Source of the DNA: Haladaptatus sp. R4
GTDB lineage: Archaea > Halobacteriota > Halobacteria > Halobacteriales > Haladaptataceae
Direction: 5' to 3'
NCBI RefSeq assembly: GCF_001625445.1
Contig: NZ_LWHG01000030.1
Location: 62,001-126,000 of the forward strand
DNA length: 64,000 nucleotides
This document shows, piece after piece, positions 16,837 through 26,523 of this stretch. Under the pieces are notes generated by a model, which was not told where the DNA came from, searched no databases, and saw only the letters and a program-made list of their open reading frames with translations. The translations under genes were made by a program, and so were the position numbers. Each line of letters begins with the position of its first letter. Position 1 is the stretch's first letter.

Positions 16837-17412
16837 ATGTTATGTTTAAGTTTGGATATAGTAGAGGCAATTAAAAGTCAGCGAAAATCAATATTAATTA
16901 CTCCGTCTTTAATATTCGGATATTTGTATTATATATCTGGTAGTACACAGTTATTGTTATTTTGTATTGGATGGATTATGATGCTGTCCTTGTATTTTGG
17001 GCTTCAAAATTCCATCTTTTTTCCCAGAATATCTAGTGAATCAGGGGAACTGCTTGCTTATCACATAGAACGTAATTTCGGGTTTATTATTTCATTTATA
17101 TATGAAGCGATTATAGCTCCACTGACAATAATCGTTACCTACAAAAGTCTTTTTGGTGAAATGCCACCAATACTTTTTGAATATATTAGATTGCTTCCGA
17201 TATTACCAAAAATCATCCCAGAATCTCCATCAGCAATAAACGATCCAGTATTATTAATTTTATTCTGTGTACAAATATCTGTATTCACATTTGTGGCAGG
17301 GCCAATTTTATTTTTGATTACAATGAATACTATCGAAGCCATTCTTACACCTATACTTAGTTTTCTCGCGGATAAAATAGTAGACCTGACAATAAAAATG
17401 CAGAGGAGATAG
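16837..17412 (+). CDS. AT-rich polytopic membrane protein, unknown
   Basis: 191 residues, about four hydrophobic segments (ITPSLIFGYLYYISG, LLLFCIGWIMMLSLYFG, IISFIYEAIIAPLTIIV, LLILFCVQISVFTFVAGPIL). Base and codon use (Ile ATA/ATT, Asn AAT, Lys AAA) differ sharply from the GC-rich neighbours, so the gene looks foreign. The start is uncertain. No family is recognised. Confidence 0.55.
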   Translation: MLCLSLDIVEAIKSQRKSILITPSLIFGYLYYISGSTQLLLFCIGWIMMLSLYFGLQNSIFFPRISSESGELLAYHIERNFGFIISFIYEAIIAPLTIIVTYKSLFGEMPPILFEYIRLLPILPKIIPESPSAINDPVLLILFCVQISVFTFVAGPILFLITMNTIEAILTPILSFLADKIVDLTIKMQRR

Positions 17413-17446
17413 CCATTTTTGGACAGCGCCATCCAAACTCACCTAA

Positions 17447-17686
17447 ATGACAGAGAACGATGAGAGGCCACGCAATGAGAGCGGGGAATATGTCCAAGAG
17501 CACACTGAAGAGGCCGTCTTAGAGGTCATGCAGCCACTCGAACCCTACATGACGAGCGAGATCGCGGACGAGCTTGGGTGGTCACGACGGTCGGCGTATA
17601 ACGTTCTCACTCGGCTCCATGAGAGCGACGAAATTCGCAAGAAGAAGCCCGAGGCGCGTCGTGTGATCTGGATTCGGCCAGAGTGA
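17447..17686 (+). CDS. Small winged-helix regulator
   Basis: 79 residues: acidic N-terminus (ERPRNESGEYVQEHTEEAV), core VMQPLEPYMTSEIADELGWS, recognition helix RRSAYNVLTRLHE, wing EIRKKKPEARRVIWIR. It is the intact member of a family with a near-intact copy at 9224 and remnants at 5268, 13141, 13470 and 14712. Such proteins are common in haloarchaeal mobile regions. Its targets are unknown; the gene at 17743 follows on the same strand. Confidence 0.75.
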   Translation: MTENDERPRNESGEYVQEHTEEAVLEVMQPLEPYMTSEIADELGWSRRSAYNVLTRLHESDEIRKKKPEARRVIWIRPE

Positions 17687-17742
17687 GCCTAAGAAATCAA
17701 TAAAAGATAATTATATAGTGGTGAGAAGTTTAGTAATTGACA

Positions 17743-18096
17743 ATGGTAGAAATTACGAAGACAGCGGAAGATATGTACCGCGAATTGGCGTGTATCGAAG
17801 AGAACGGAGCTCTGTATACGCTTCAAAAACCTACGCGTTTTGAAGTTCAATACGTAGAGCGTGAATCCCGAAATGGTGGTAGTGACCGTGTAGTCGTTTA
17901 CCTTCGAAGTCCACCCAGCAATCGATACCCAAAAGGGAAACCATATCGTCTTGTTGTTGATTGTCTTGAGGATCGGTTCGTAATGGAAGAAAAGCGAGAT
18001 GGTGAAGACTGGAGGACTTTTTCATCGAAATTTGCGGGGTTCCGTTACCGATCACCATCTCACCCGCAAAACGATGAGCCATGGAAGGACCAATAA
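17743..18096 (+). CDS. Hypothetical protein
   Basis: 117 residues from MVEITKTAEDMYRELACIEE, with beta-like segments (RVVVYLRSPPSNRYPKGK, PYRLVVDCLEDRFVMEEKRD). A TATA-like AATTATATAG around 17708-17717 is well placed for a start at 17737 or 17743. No domain is recognised. Confidence 0.55.
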   Translation: MVEITKTAEDMYRELACIEENGALYTLQKPTRFEVQYVERESRNGGSDRVVVYLRSPPSNRYPKGKPYRLVVDCLEDRFVMEEKRDGEDWRTFSSKFAGFRYRSPSHPQNDEPWKDQ

Positions 18097-18287
18097 GTTT
18101 GGCAATTGATGTCAAAAGAGAGAATATTTTAGGACGCCAATTGATGTCTCGTGAAACCTCTATTATGAACTCAACAGTTCATATATTCTGTCTTCATTCA
18201 ATCCAACTAAATTTAATTTTAACTACTTTTTAAGTAAAATAAATATAGATATTGTTGGAGTAGTCGCCAACTCAGAGTTGGAATCAC

Positions 18288-19016
18288 TCAATACCCGAAT
18301 AATTTCTCTTTCAAATCGGTCCAGTGAGGGAGAATTCTCAAGGATTCAAGCTCATTCGAAATATGGTGTGATACTTCCTCGTAGTCACCATAGATGGGAA
18401 TGCCACCCAAATCACGCCCGGCCTTTTTATTAGAGTACTCTCTCAGTGTCCCTTCGACTTCGTCGTTGTCTTTGAGTCTGTCTGCCACCAGTTCCAACCG
18501 AGTTGGGCCACATATCGTGCAGATATTAGTTAGGAGTTGACTATCAACAGTCTCGATGGCGTGGTCTCGCTTTGATGAAGGAAGGTTATAGCGAACGTCC
18601 TCTCGTTGCTGGAGAGTCCGATTGATGAGACGAAGTATGGTGTAGTACGAGCGAATACTCTTCTTGGCCCGCTCAGGCATTCTTGTGAGGGTTCCAGAAT
18701 TCTTCAATGTCTCGTACCCGGAGATGGCCAACCGAACTGTGTTACGCGTATTAGAATCATCCTCAAACCCATTTCGCTTCTTGAAGATGTCGTGAATCAT
18801 CATCTCCGTTTCTTTGTCGTTGAGATGGATTTCCGACTGAAACGCCTTTAGTGCGTTCCGCCGGTCACGGTGGTCGTGGTACCAGAACGTAAGTTGGACA
18901 GATACTACTGCTGTCAGTAGTGATACAATGATAGGGGGACCTAGTGGAACGAAGAATTCTGAAATAATCCCGTAGATCAGTTGAATGCTGTTAATTATCG
19001 TTTCTCCGATACCCAT
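18288..19016 (-). CDS. Single-span membrane protein with cytoplasmic helical domain
   Basis: 242 residues. One N-terminal membrane helix (GPPIIVSLLTAVVSVQLTFW) is followed by HDHRDRRNALKAFQSEIHLN and a long helical soluble region ending near the membrane-distal C-terminus. The layout (one helix, then a charged DxxxRRNAL segment) resembles the AT-rich membrane protein at 21599. The role is unknown; it borders possible restriction-modification debris. Confidence 0.55.
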   Translation of the reverse strand: MGIGETIINSIQLIYGIISEFFVPLGPPIIVSLLTAVVSVQLTFWYHDHRDRRNALKAFQSEIHLNDKETEMMIHDIFKKRNGFEDDSNTRNTVRLAISGYETLKNSGTLTRMPERAKKSIRSYYTILRLINRTLQQREDVRYNLPSSKRDHAIETVDSQLLTNICTICGPTRLELVADRLKDNDEVEGTLREYSNKKAGRDLGGIPIYGDYEEVSHHISNELESLRILPHWTDLKEKLFGY

Positions 19017-19139
19017 CGGATATTTGGATTCTCAGTATCACATAAACATCTGTCGATACACATGGGACTCCTTAGTTTTCCTTACACGGCCTTGGAGACA
19101 CGTTTCGTAGAACAAGCCTTGGAACCGGTTTAGACCGTC

Positions 19140-19690
19140 GTTGCTCCGTCGCCACTTTGGTGGGATCGATCTCCAGGATGTCCCGATCGCGTATCAATCA
19201 AACGAGCGCCAACCGATCGAGGAGAAGTGCAGCGAATGACGTCCGTTCTGCTTTGGTCATACCATCTAAAGTATCAACGATCTGTATGTTAACGCTGTCT
19301 GGTAATAGTCGTCTTCGCCAACGAGAACTTCAGAGTAGAGGTCGTGGAACAGAGAGTCCCCCAGTGGCCCGTTGGATGTTGTGATGGCCGAATTGCTGGA
19401 AAACGTCGCCAAAATACCTTTCGAATTGGGCGGTCCCGTAAGATCTGAATAAACCACCACCCCCTACTTCTGGACGATGTATCGAACGACGGACTTCAAA
19501 TCCTGTGTGCCAACAATTGAGTCGAGTGCGACACGACCGTTGTATTCTTCTGCAATCGCGTTTACGTCCCAGTCGAAGCTATCGGTGAGAATACCATAGT
19601 TTTAACCAGCGGAACCAAGGTAGCCGAGGAGTTCAGTTTCCGCCGTAGTGACCTGGGTATTTTCGAATGTACTGCTAGATGTTTGCTTTC
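19140..19690 (-). pseudogene. Degenerate fragments, possibly of a restriction-modification protein
   Basis: Minus-strand frames show TELLGYLGSAG then an in-frame TAA, then NYGILTDSFDWDVNAIAEEY (about 19680-19480). Next comes GPLGDSLFHDLYSEVLVGED (about 19400-19300), then MTKAERTSFAALLLDRLALV, a stop, and IRDRDILEID (about 19260-19150). The order and the 'YGILTDxxxWDV' and 'LLLDRL' phrases resemble large Eco57I/BREX-type methyltransferase-nuclease proteins. The match is weak and the sequence clearly decayed. The rest of 19017-19758 shows no gene. Confidence 0.35.
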
Positions 19691-19758
19691 TGCTCCGGTG
19701 CGCATCGCTCCAGTAGTTACAAGACCATCTATAGGAAATATTACTGGAGCCTATCAAG

Positions 19759-21228
19759 ATGTTTGACAAGATAAAGACGGCGACCGATTCCGAAGTGCAC
19801 GAAGTCCTTGGCCATTACATGACAAAGGACATATCCCTGATCGAGGCAGCGATAGAACTCTCCGCTGCACCGGAAACCCTTCGCGAAATTCTAGATTACC
19901 ATGACATTGACGTTAGAGAGCCGACAAAGGAAGAGCTTGTGCAAGACGCTGCTGAGTGTTTAGAACCCTCGAAGCACGGAGACGGATATCAATACAGCTC
20001 CACTGACGAAGGGCAACTCGAAGAAACAGTGAGTGCCATCATTGAGCGGATTAACGTTGAACTAGACCAGTTTCAACTAAGCGAGGGAGGTCTACGAAGG
20101 CAAATCAAGGGAGCTATCTGGGAAGCGAAAACGGGTGACGGTGATACTGCTGATGTATTCTGGTCAGAGATGGATGACATCCATCGCTATCTTGGGACAC
20201 AAGACCGGTCTACATACAATATCGTATTTCCGCTCAACGTGATATACGACGATATTGAGCACCCCGACGAATACCGAGTTCTCGGCGAGACGGTAGAGGC
20301 CCTCACAGATGATGTGTGGGAAACGTGTTCTAACTGGGCGTATGATTGTGAGAAAGAAAAGGCCGAAAAATCGGATGTGATTGGCGACAGAAATAAGCTC
20401 GAAGAATGGTTTAAGGATTCGCCAAATCAGCTCGATCGAGGTGGTCAAACGTACTGGATGGTCGAGATTGAGGCACTAGATAACGAATACGCAACTGACA
20501 GATGTATAGCGGTTCTCAGATTTCTGCTTGGTCGGATCAATTTCGCACTTAGCCGTAACCAGCTTGAGGGAATGCAGATGAATAGCAGTATCTGGAACAC
20601 GAGGTGGATGGATTTACGGTTGCCGTTTGTCTACCTTATCTTCGAAGATAACAAGTACTCTCATTTCTCCTATAGTAGGGATCCAACTCCGCGTAAATCG
20701 GTGAAACTATTCGGACACAAGGCTGACCGATATGACAACTATCTTGATGACATCCCGCCTTTGAGCGATAATCGAGATACAATGGAGAACCGGCTTGTCA
20801 AAGCCGTCCACTCGTTCCAGGATGCAGTAACTGATACGGAAGCCGAGGACGCGTTTCTTAACTATTGGCGGGCAGCTGAAAGTCTGACTCTTACTTCAGA
20901 GACCGATACAACGTCAACAGTTGTTCAACGTGCTAGAACAGTTGCCAGAACATCGAATGTAGTCAGTCAGTCGAAAATCTGCGAGAAACGAAATAAGTTG
21001 GTTCATGAGGGCGAGTCGGTGGAGATCACGACAGATGATACAAATACAGTAAAGGACATGGTTGAGGCGCTTATTATCCTCTACGTGAACAAATCTTCGG
21101 ATTGGTCGCATGACGACTTCCTCTTTTTCTTTGAGCACGGGGATAAGAGTGATGCTGCACTTGGTCATCTCAAAGAAGAACGCCTGTCTAATATTGACAT
21201 GATTGAGGAAATTCTCCAGAGGAACTGA
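19759..21228 (+). CDS. HTH plus HEPN-like protein, candidate defence ribonuclease
   Basis: 489 residues. The N-terminus (DISLIEAAIELSAAPETLRE, ILDYHDIDVREPTKEEL) looks like a helix-turn-helix. The middle is unrecognised, with conserved-looking aromatic stretches (WNTRWMDLRLPFVYLIFEDN). The C-terminal 120 residues (FLNYWRAAESLTL..., ICEKRNKLVHEGESVEI) match an ApeA-type HEPN pattern, with the RNase motif R-x4-H at R411-H416. HEPN proteins often cleave RNA in toxin or anti-phage systems. No partner gene with an obvious sensor is adjacent, so it may act alone. The HEPN call is moderate and the defence role is inference from the neighbourhood. Confidence 0.6.
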   Translation: MFDKIKTATDSEVHEVLGHYMTKDISLIEAAIELSAAPETLREILDYHDIDVREPTKEELVQDAAECLEPSKHGDGYQYSSTDEGQLEETVSAIIERINVELDQFQLSEGGLRRQIKGAIWEAKTGDGDTADVFWSEMDDIHRYLGTQDRSTYNIVFPLNVIYDDIEHPDEYRVLGETVEALTDDVWETCSNWAYDCEKEKAEKSDVIGDRNKLEEWFKDSPNQLDRGGQTYWMVEIEALDNEYATDRCIAVLRFLLGRINFALSRNQLEGMQMNSSIWNTRWMDLRLPFVYLIFEDNKYSHFSYSRDPTPRKSVKLFGHKADRYDNYLDDIPPLSDNRDTMENRLVKAVHSFQDAVTDTEAEDAFLNYWRAAESLTLTSETDTTSTVVQRARTVARTSNVVSQSKICEKRNKLVHEGESVEITTDDTNTVKDMVEALIILYVNKSSDWSHDDFLFFFEHGDKSDAALGHLKEERLSNIDMIEEILQRN

Positions 21229-21598
21229 GGACGGGACGGTTACATTCTTTGAAATCCGACAGTACATCTTCAGGTCAATCTGTACGCGAAACCCTCCGTA
21301 GCCACATTAACGTACCTAAATCGGTCGATTCACAGTATTCATCTGTTCCACACTTCTCTCTTTAACTGCTACCATCTGAATCACACTCGATTCCAACAAG
21401 ATGTACCACCGCGCGTGGTTGACGATTGAGCGAACGTCTCACACTATTCTCGGCCAGCACTACGACCAGTGCTAAGCGCAAGAGGATAAGCAATAATGGA
21501 GTTTTCTTGATGAAGCGTGAGTTTAGGCCCTGTTTCCGAGGTACGAATTCATCCTCTGAACCCATTATATTTTTAACATTTGGGTTATTTGTTTATAT
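21229..21598. other. Intergenic region, promoter at its end
   Basis: No convincing gene. The last 40 nt are A/T-rich (TTATATTTTTAACA near 21566-21579) and well placed as promoter for the gene at 21599. Confidence 0.4.
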
Positions 21599-22750
21599 AT
21601 GGTCAAAATTGGGCTTGGTAATGTTCTAGCTGCTTTCATTGGTGCAGTTGCAGCCCTATCGGTAGCCTATTTACGTGTGGTACTCGAAAAGAACAAAAAA
21701 AGAGAAAAGCTTCGTAATGCACTTTTAGCGGAACTTCAGTCTACAAACCGGTTGGACGTGGCCTTAGATATGCTTAATAGCAGTACAGGAGTTTATTTTT
21801 ATATCCATCATGATTTCATTCCCACTTCTACGTATGAGTCTAACCTAAGTGATATTGGACTACTTTCAGAGGATGAAATTGAACCAGTTATATCATATTA
21901 TAGTGATGCTCTAATTACAAAGCAAGAAAGACGAGCGTGTGAAAAGATAGTAGAGGCAGACAGAGATTTGCATCAAGAGACCTCTGCAATCGATTCATTT
22001 AAAAATTCAGTAAAAATACTCCAGGGTTTAAGGGAGACCGCTATCAAGGCTTTAGAAAAAGAGTTAGACAAAGCCATAGAGGATGATGAAAAAGAAACAC
22101 CTGAAACTCCACATTGGTTAGAACATCAGGGAGTACGTTTGAAAGAATACATAAAGTCCCCATTCGTTAAGCAACAGGCAAAATTGTCAACATCAACACT
22201 CAATACATTACGAAAAACTATCTTCGTTCTATTGCTTTTTAGCGGGCTGATAGCAACGATCTCTGGCATGTTAATAGATAAGAACATACTTGTAATCGTC
22301 GGCGGAATTTTATTTATAATTTGGGGCAATTATGTAGTCTGGATCTATAATAGCTACCGAAAATATCCAATCAGATCTTTTTCTTGGAGAACTAAGTTCT
22401 TAGCGGATAGCGTTTTTCTCATAGTATTGCTTACTGTGCTCACCCTTGCTGATGCCACATATATCGAGTCAAATTCCGCAGCAGTAGGTGGATTTGCGCT
22501 TTATTTGATTCTCAAAGATGTGTTTGAACTGTATTTTTCTGAACGAACTAGTTTTTCGTCAAGCTGGAAGAAAAAATGGGTTCAGCCCCTCAGTCATATA
22601 CTAGGGGTTGTTACAGGGATAATAGCAGCGATATCCTCACAGTCCATTCAATTAATATTTTGGATTATAATTTCACAATTAGTTGTGTTTATTACAGCTG
22701 CTTCTCCAACATTTGCAGCTGTTCGGGATAAATACTATAAATTACAATAG
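21599..22750 (+). CDS. AT-rich membrane protein with coiled-coil N-terminal domain
   Basis: 383 residues. An N-terminal membrane helix (VLAAFIGAVAALSVAYLRVV) leads into a charged helical domain (KNKKREKLRNALLAELQST ... LEKELDKAIEDDEKETPETP). At least five C-terminal membrane segments follow (IFVLLLFSGLIATISGMLI, VIVGGILFIIWGNYVVWI, DSVFLIVLLTVLTLADATYI and two more). Codon use is AT-rich and unlike the core genes. No family is named with confidence. The mix of helical cytosolic domain and membrane bundle would fit a defence effector, which is speculative. Confidence 0.55.
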   Translation: MVKIGLGNVLAAFIGAVAALSVAYLRVVLEKNKKREKLRNALLAELQSTNRLDVALDMLNSSTGVYFYIHHDFIPTSTYESNLSDIGLLSEDEIEPVISYYSDALITKQERRACEKIVEADRDLHQETSAIDSFKNSVKILQGLRETAIKALEKELDKAIEDDEKETPETPHWLEHQGVRLKEYIKSPFVKQQAKLSTSTLNTLRKTIFVLLLFSGLIATISGMLIDKNILVIVGGILFIIWGNYVVWIYNSYRKYPIRSFSWRTKFLADSVFLIVLLTVLTLADATYIESNSAAVGGFALYLILKDVFELYFSERTSFSSSWKKKWVQPLSHILGVVTGIIAAISSQSIQLIFWIIISQLVVFITAASPTFAAVRDKYYKLQ

Positions 22751-22938
22751 TTATCGACTTTGACCAGAATATAGAGATGTTATTGAATCTGTTAAGTCGG
22801 GTAGGGAAAGGACAAGTGGAAAAGAAGTAAGTGTCTTACAGGATCCCCTAAGGGGCTCAGAACAGCACGAGATTAGATACCAGAATATTTTAATTATTTT
22901 ACATACATATAAGGGAATTTTTAGAAGCGACCAGTTTA

Positions 22939-23016
22939 ATGGGATTTGTAGAAGAAAATTATGATGAGATATTGATAGATAATGAGATTCAGTACATCAC
23001 AAAGCCGGTTAGTTGA
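22939..23016 (+). pseudogene. Start of an AT-rich ORF cut by the ISH3 element
   Basis: A TATA-like ACATACATATAAGG (22900-22913) precedes MGFVEENYDEILIDNEIQY, after which the frame runs into the IS end and stops. The gene seems to have been interrupted at about 22996. A possible continuation lies right of the element (24383-24659), but the frames do not join directly. Confidence 0.4.
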
Positions 23017-24382
23017 GACGTCTGCTTGCAGAAGGTGTGTCTAAAACCAAGCAAGCAGACAATGAAATCCACGAAGACCAGGTCCTTAACTTCCTCGTCA
23101 ACTCCCTTGACGAGGAAGTTGCTCTCTCCCTCGCTGAAAACGCCAAACTCGACGCTGAAGACATCTACGAGGTCCTCGCCGGCGCGTGCGCCGACGGGAC
23201 CTCGGTCTCGACGCTTTGTGAGAACAGCGAAGATGCACCTCACGAAAACTCAGTTCTCTACCATCTTCGCACCAAGTTTGACCTAGAGACGCTCGAACAA
23301 GTTGGTAACACGCTCCTCCAGAAGGACGTTCTCGACGTCCCCCCTGAGCAGGTGGAGGTCGTCGCTGACCTCTACCTGCGGCCCTACTATGGCGACGAAG
23401 ACGACACGGACGGTCTCTATCACTCGCAAGCGAAGCGTGGAACCACTGCGTTCCACGCCTACGCCACACTCTACGCGCGTGTGAAGAACAAACGCTACAC
23501 ATTGGCGGTGTCGCCGTCGGTAAGACGGCGCACCGCCAGCAGCGTCCTCGCCGAGTTTCTTGGCATCCTTGACGGCCTTGACCTCGGTGTCAAGGCACGT
23601 CTACCTTGACCGCGAATTCTACGATAGCAAGTGTTTGACGCTGCTTCAGGCACACAACCACGCCTACGTTATGCCGATCGTCCGCTGGGGACGGACGATC
23701 AAGCAAAAACTCTCGGAAGGCTGGAGTCGCGTGATTCACCACAGTCTGACGGCGAAACTTCGACGGTCCAGCTGTGACCGTCGAGTTTCCCGTCTACATC
23801 GACTGTACCTACCAGAACGGGCGGTGCGATGAACACGGCGTGGCGCGTCACGGCTACGCCGCTGACGCGCCGTTTATCGACACACCACAAGACGCTCGAT
23901 ACCACTACGCGAAACGCTTCGGTATCGAGGCCAGCTATCGACTCTCCGAGCAAAGTATTGCGACGACCTCAACACAAAATCCCGTCGTACGGCTGTTGTA
24001 CGTCGTGGTGAGCTTACTGTTACAGAACGTCTGGCGGTTTCTGCATTGGGAGTACGTGGCGACGCCCGCCGCGGGGGGCGTCGCCTCTGGCAATGGTCGT
24101 TCAAGGAGTTCATTAATATGGTCCGACGGGCAGCGTGGATGGCCCTCGCGACGCGTCGGGCCGTCCCCGCGAACCGACCACCGGACGACCGGTTTACCCG
24201 GTGACTCTCGATCAGGCTAGCCTGCGGTTTGAGTGCCGACGCTGTCGCGTCGGCGGCGGTCTGCCGCCGACAGCGACGGCTCTCCGTCGATTCGTCCATG
24301 ATTCTCTCGTCGAGACCGTCAGTGCAATCGCTCCAAGACAGAACTCAGGCTTCAGAAACAGTTAGCCGAGGATGCTTTGTGA
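22997..24382 (+). mobile_element. ISH3-family (ISH27-like) insertion sequence, 1386 bp
   Basis: TCACAAAGC at 22997-23005 and its exact reverse complement GCTTTGTGA at 24374-24382 bracket the transposase gene. The sequences just inside each end are partly similar. The 1386-bp length agrees with ISH27-group elements. GTAC occurs beside each end and could be most of a short target duplication. The transposase is broken, so the element cannot move on its own. Confidence 0.7.
23037..24204 (+). pseudogene. ISH3-family transposase, three frameshifts
   Basis: The GTG at 23037 starts (V/M)SKTKQADNEIHEDQ, as in ISH27-type transposases. Frame 1 covers LRPYYGDEDDTDGLYHSQAK and YATLYARVKNKRYTLAV to about 23603. 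Frame 2 gives VYLDREFYDSKCLTLLQAHN and WSRVIHHSLTAKL. Frame 3 gives FPVYIDCTYQNGRCDEHGVA and YAKRFGIEASYRLSEQSIAT. The last frame gives RLWQWSFKEFINMVRRAAWM and ends at 24204. The total span is 1168 nt, one base over 389 codons, consistent with two insertions and one deletion in an otherwise full-length DDE (IS4-type) gene. Confidence 0.85.
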
Positions 24383-24659
24383 GGTACTGAGTTTGGGTTT
24401 AAATTTTAGATTAGTTGATAGAAATCTCGTCCATCCTGAACCAAATGTCAAGTATGCACGATCACAACTACTGAACAAAATTCAGGTTCCCCCTGTTGGA
24501 ACTGCAGTGATACCAATCCGTGGAATCATTCCTGAGAAGGGGGGGGGTATTCAAATGGGAGAATATAACCTCAAAAGGGTGCAAGAGTTTGAGTATCGTC
24601 CTGCTCTTGGATTCATACAAGCGACAATAAAGGACGATCCCTTGCTGTGTTCCGGATGA
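24383..24659 (+). pseudogene. AT-rich ORF right of the IS, possible 3' part of the interrupted gene
   Basis: The frame that begins inside the IS end reads LSLGLNFRLVDRNLVHPEPN, VKYARSQLLNKIQVPPVGTA, VIPIRGIIPEKGGGIQ and stops at 24657. Composition matches the AT-rich flank left of the IS. It contains a G8 run near 24538-24546, where length is uncertain. No family is recognised. Confidence 0.3.
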
Positions 24660-24703
24660 CCATGTTTATCGCTCCGCACAAATTAGCCAGAGAAACATTA
24701 TCC

Positions 24704-26401
24704 TTAATATTCATCATCAGAAGAGCTAACAAACCCCCCTGAGCCAAATACAAACACTTGATCTGAAACCCATTCACGAAATGTGATCTCGGCATCCGGA
24801 ATCACTGGAACTTGGATACCTGTTAGCGGCATTTCAACAGGGTTAGCACCTCCCGGTTTGAGTTCAATAGGAGAGCTGGGATCTAGGCTCTCATCTTTGA
24901 TTTTAGCCACTGTTTTCTGCCCTATCTTCTCCGAGACTCGGTGTCGGCTGTGCGGGTTGAAGCCTTTCATGACGTGATCTGGTGAAATAGCGTCAAGATA
25001 TTCTAGGTAAAGTACCGTTCCGAACCACAGCTGCTTCATCGAATCCAGATTTGACTGTTCAAGTGTCTCCAGACCCTCTGACCACCCATATGCCACCGAT
25101 TCCCAATCAACAATTCGCTGTTCCGTCCGCAGTTCATATCGAATCGCTGCCGACGTTATTTCTGCCATGGAGCCGTAACAACTGTTAATCAAACGCGCTA
25201 CTGGGTGGGCATCTGATCGTTGTAAACGTAGCCATTCATGTATTGGATGATCTTCGAAGGTTGCAGGCACATTGACTGCTTTCATTAACAACTTCGGGAA
25301 AAGGAGGATTAAGAGTGAGCTGTATCGGTTGTTCCGGCTGTCCTCTTGGTCCCGCATCATGATAGATGCTGCAGCAACCCATCCCATTAGTCTTGTACCG
25401 ATAGCTGTGCTATCCCACAGCCCCTCGTCCGCGGCCTTCTTGAGCAATTTTCCAGAAGTATCCATGACTTCGGTTCTGATCCGTTCGTTTTCCGATTTAA
25501 ATTCAAGTGTATCAATTAAATTGATGTGGCCAGTAATGAGATGCTCAAATGCTCTATCTGAACTGTTCTCTATTGCGGCTTCGCCAATAGTTTTCACTGA
25601 TTCAGAGACCTGAAGACCAATTTGGGTGAGATCGTTGTACACGGCTTCCTCCACCGTACTTGGTAGCTGATCAGTACAAACTCTCTTTATTGATTGATCT
25701 ACTGGTGAACCTTCTTTGAATCTATTCATTGTTGAGCATCCGAGCAGAGTAGATACCCTTTCTGCGAGGATATCTAGGCCCAAAGAAGCGCCAGCCCGGT
25801 CCTTACTAGTAATGAATGAGTGTATGACAGAGATGAGCGTCAAGAAAGGGTCAGGATTCACGGGATCTTCAGCGGCTTCCTCAATATCTGAAAGCATTGA
25901 CTCAGGAGTCATACTGTCTTGGATATGGGTCAAAATACCCTCTGGAGTCGTCTTTTTGAGGGTCTCGCTAACGAAGCTGTAGAGAGTAAAAAACGCACCT
26001 ATCGCGAGCGAAATAGAGATCACAAGTATGAGCGTGAGGACAGAGTCAGATAACTGCCCAAATAGAAAGAGGCCAATAATATTTGAGCTAATCGAAGCTC
26101 CGAATATCCCTATAGTTTTCTGGTAAGACTGATCTGCTGCGAAATCCGCAGCCAAGCGTGGAGCATACTGAGAGGTAGACAACTGAACTCCAAGTATAAC
26201 GACTGAGAAAACAATGGCAAAAATCCCTGTTTGCGCTGTCGCTAAAGTAGTCAAAACAACCTCACCTGAGGCTCTCGGATTATAATTGAAAGTTATTACT
26301 GTGACTAAAATGATAAGCGATAAGACAGTAGTTATCATCCATCGATACTTCCAAAAGGTCGATTTTACCATTTGATTGTCGAATAAGAGATCTTTTGACA
26401 T
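24704..26401 (-). CDS. DUF2254-like membrane protein
   Basis: 565 residues. The N-terminal third has four membrane segments: WMITTVLSLIILVTVITF; QTGIFAIVFSVVILGVQLST followed by SQYAPRLAADF; IFGASISSNIIGLFLFG; LTLILVISISLAIGAFFTLY. The phrase 'FSVVILGVQLSTSQYAPRL' closely parallels DUF2254. The remaining 400 residues are a helical soluble domain with Trp/Tyr-rich repeats. Function is unknown. It lies between the IS and a wHTH gene in the accessory region. Confidence 0.65.
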   Translation of the reverse strand: MSKDLLFDNQMVKSTFWKYRWMITTVLSLIILVTVITFNYNPRASGEVVLTTLATAQTGIFAIVFSVVILGVQLSTSQYAPRLAADFAADQSYQKTIGIFGASISSNIIGLFLFGQLSDSVLTLILVISISLAIGAFFTLYSFVSETLKKTTPEGILTHIQDSMTPESMLSDIEEAAEDPVNPDPFLTLISVIHSFITSKDRAGASLGLDILAERVSTLLGCSTMNRFKEGSPVDQSIKRVCTDQLPSTVEEAVYNDLTQIGLQVSESVKTIGEAAIENSSDRAFEHLITGHINLIDTLEFKSENERIRTEVMDTSGKLLKKAADEGLWDSTAIGTRLMGWVAAASIMMRDQEDSRNNRYSSLLILLFPKLLMKAVNVPATFEDHPIHEWLRLQRSDAHPVARLINSCYGSMAEITSAAIRYELRTEQRIVDWESVAYGWSEGLETLEQSNLDSMKQLWFGTVLYLEYLDAISPDHVMKGFNPHSRHRVSEKIGQKTVAKIKDESLDPSSPIELKPGGANPVEMPLTGIQVPVIPDAEITFREWVSDQVFVFGSGGFVSSSDDEY

Positions 26402-26523
26402 TAAACCATCTGATAGACCTACGACAAATATCAGTTATAATAGACAAAGTCCAGAGTGCAGTAATTAATTATAGTTGTATCCCGCATTATTTTCATTAAT
26501 CCGTTTGTTTTCTTGACTATCCC

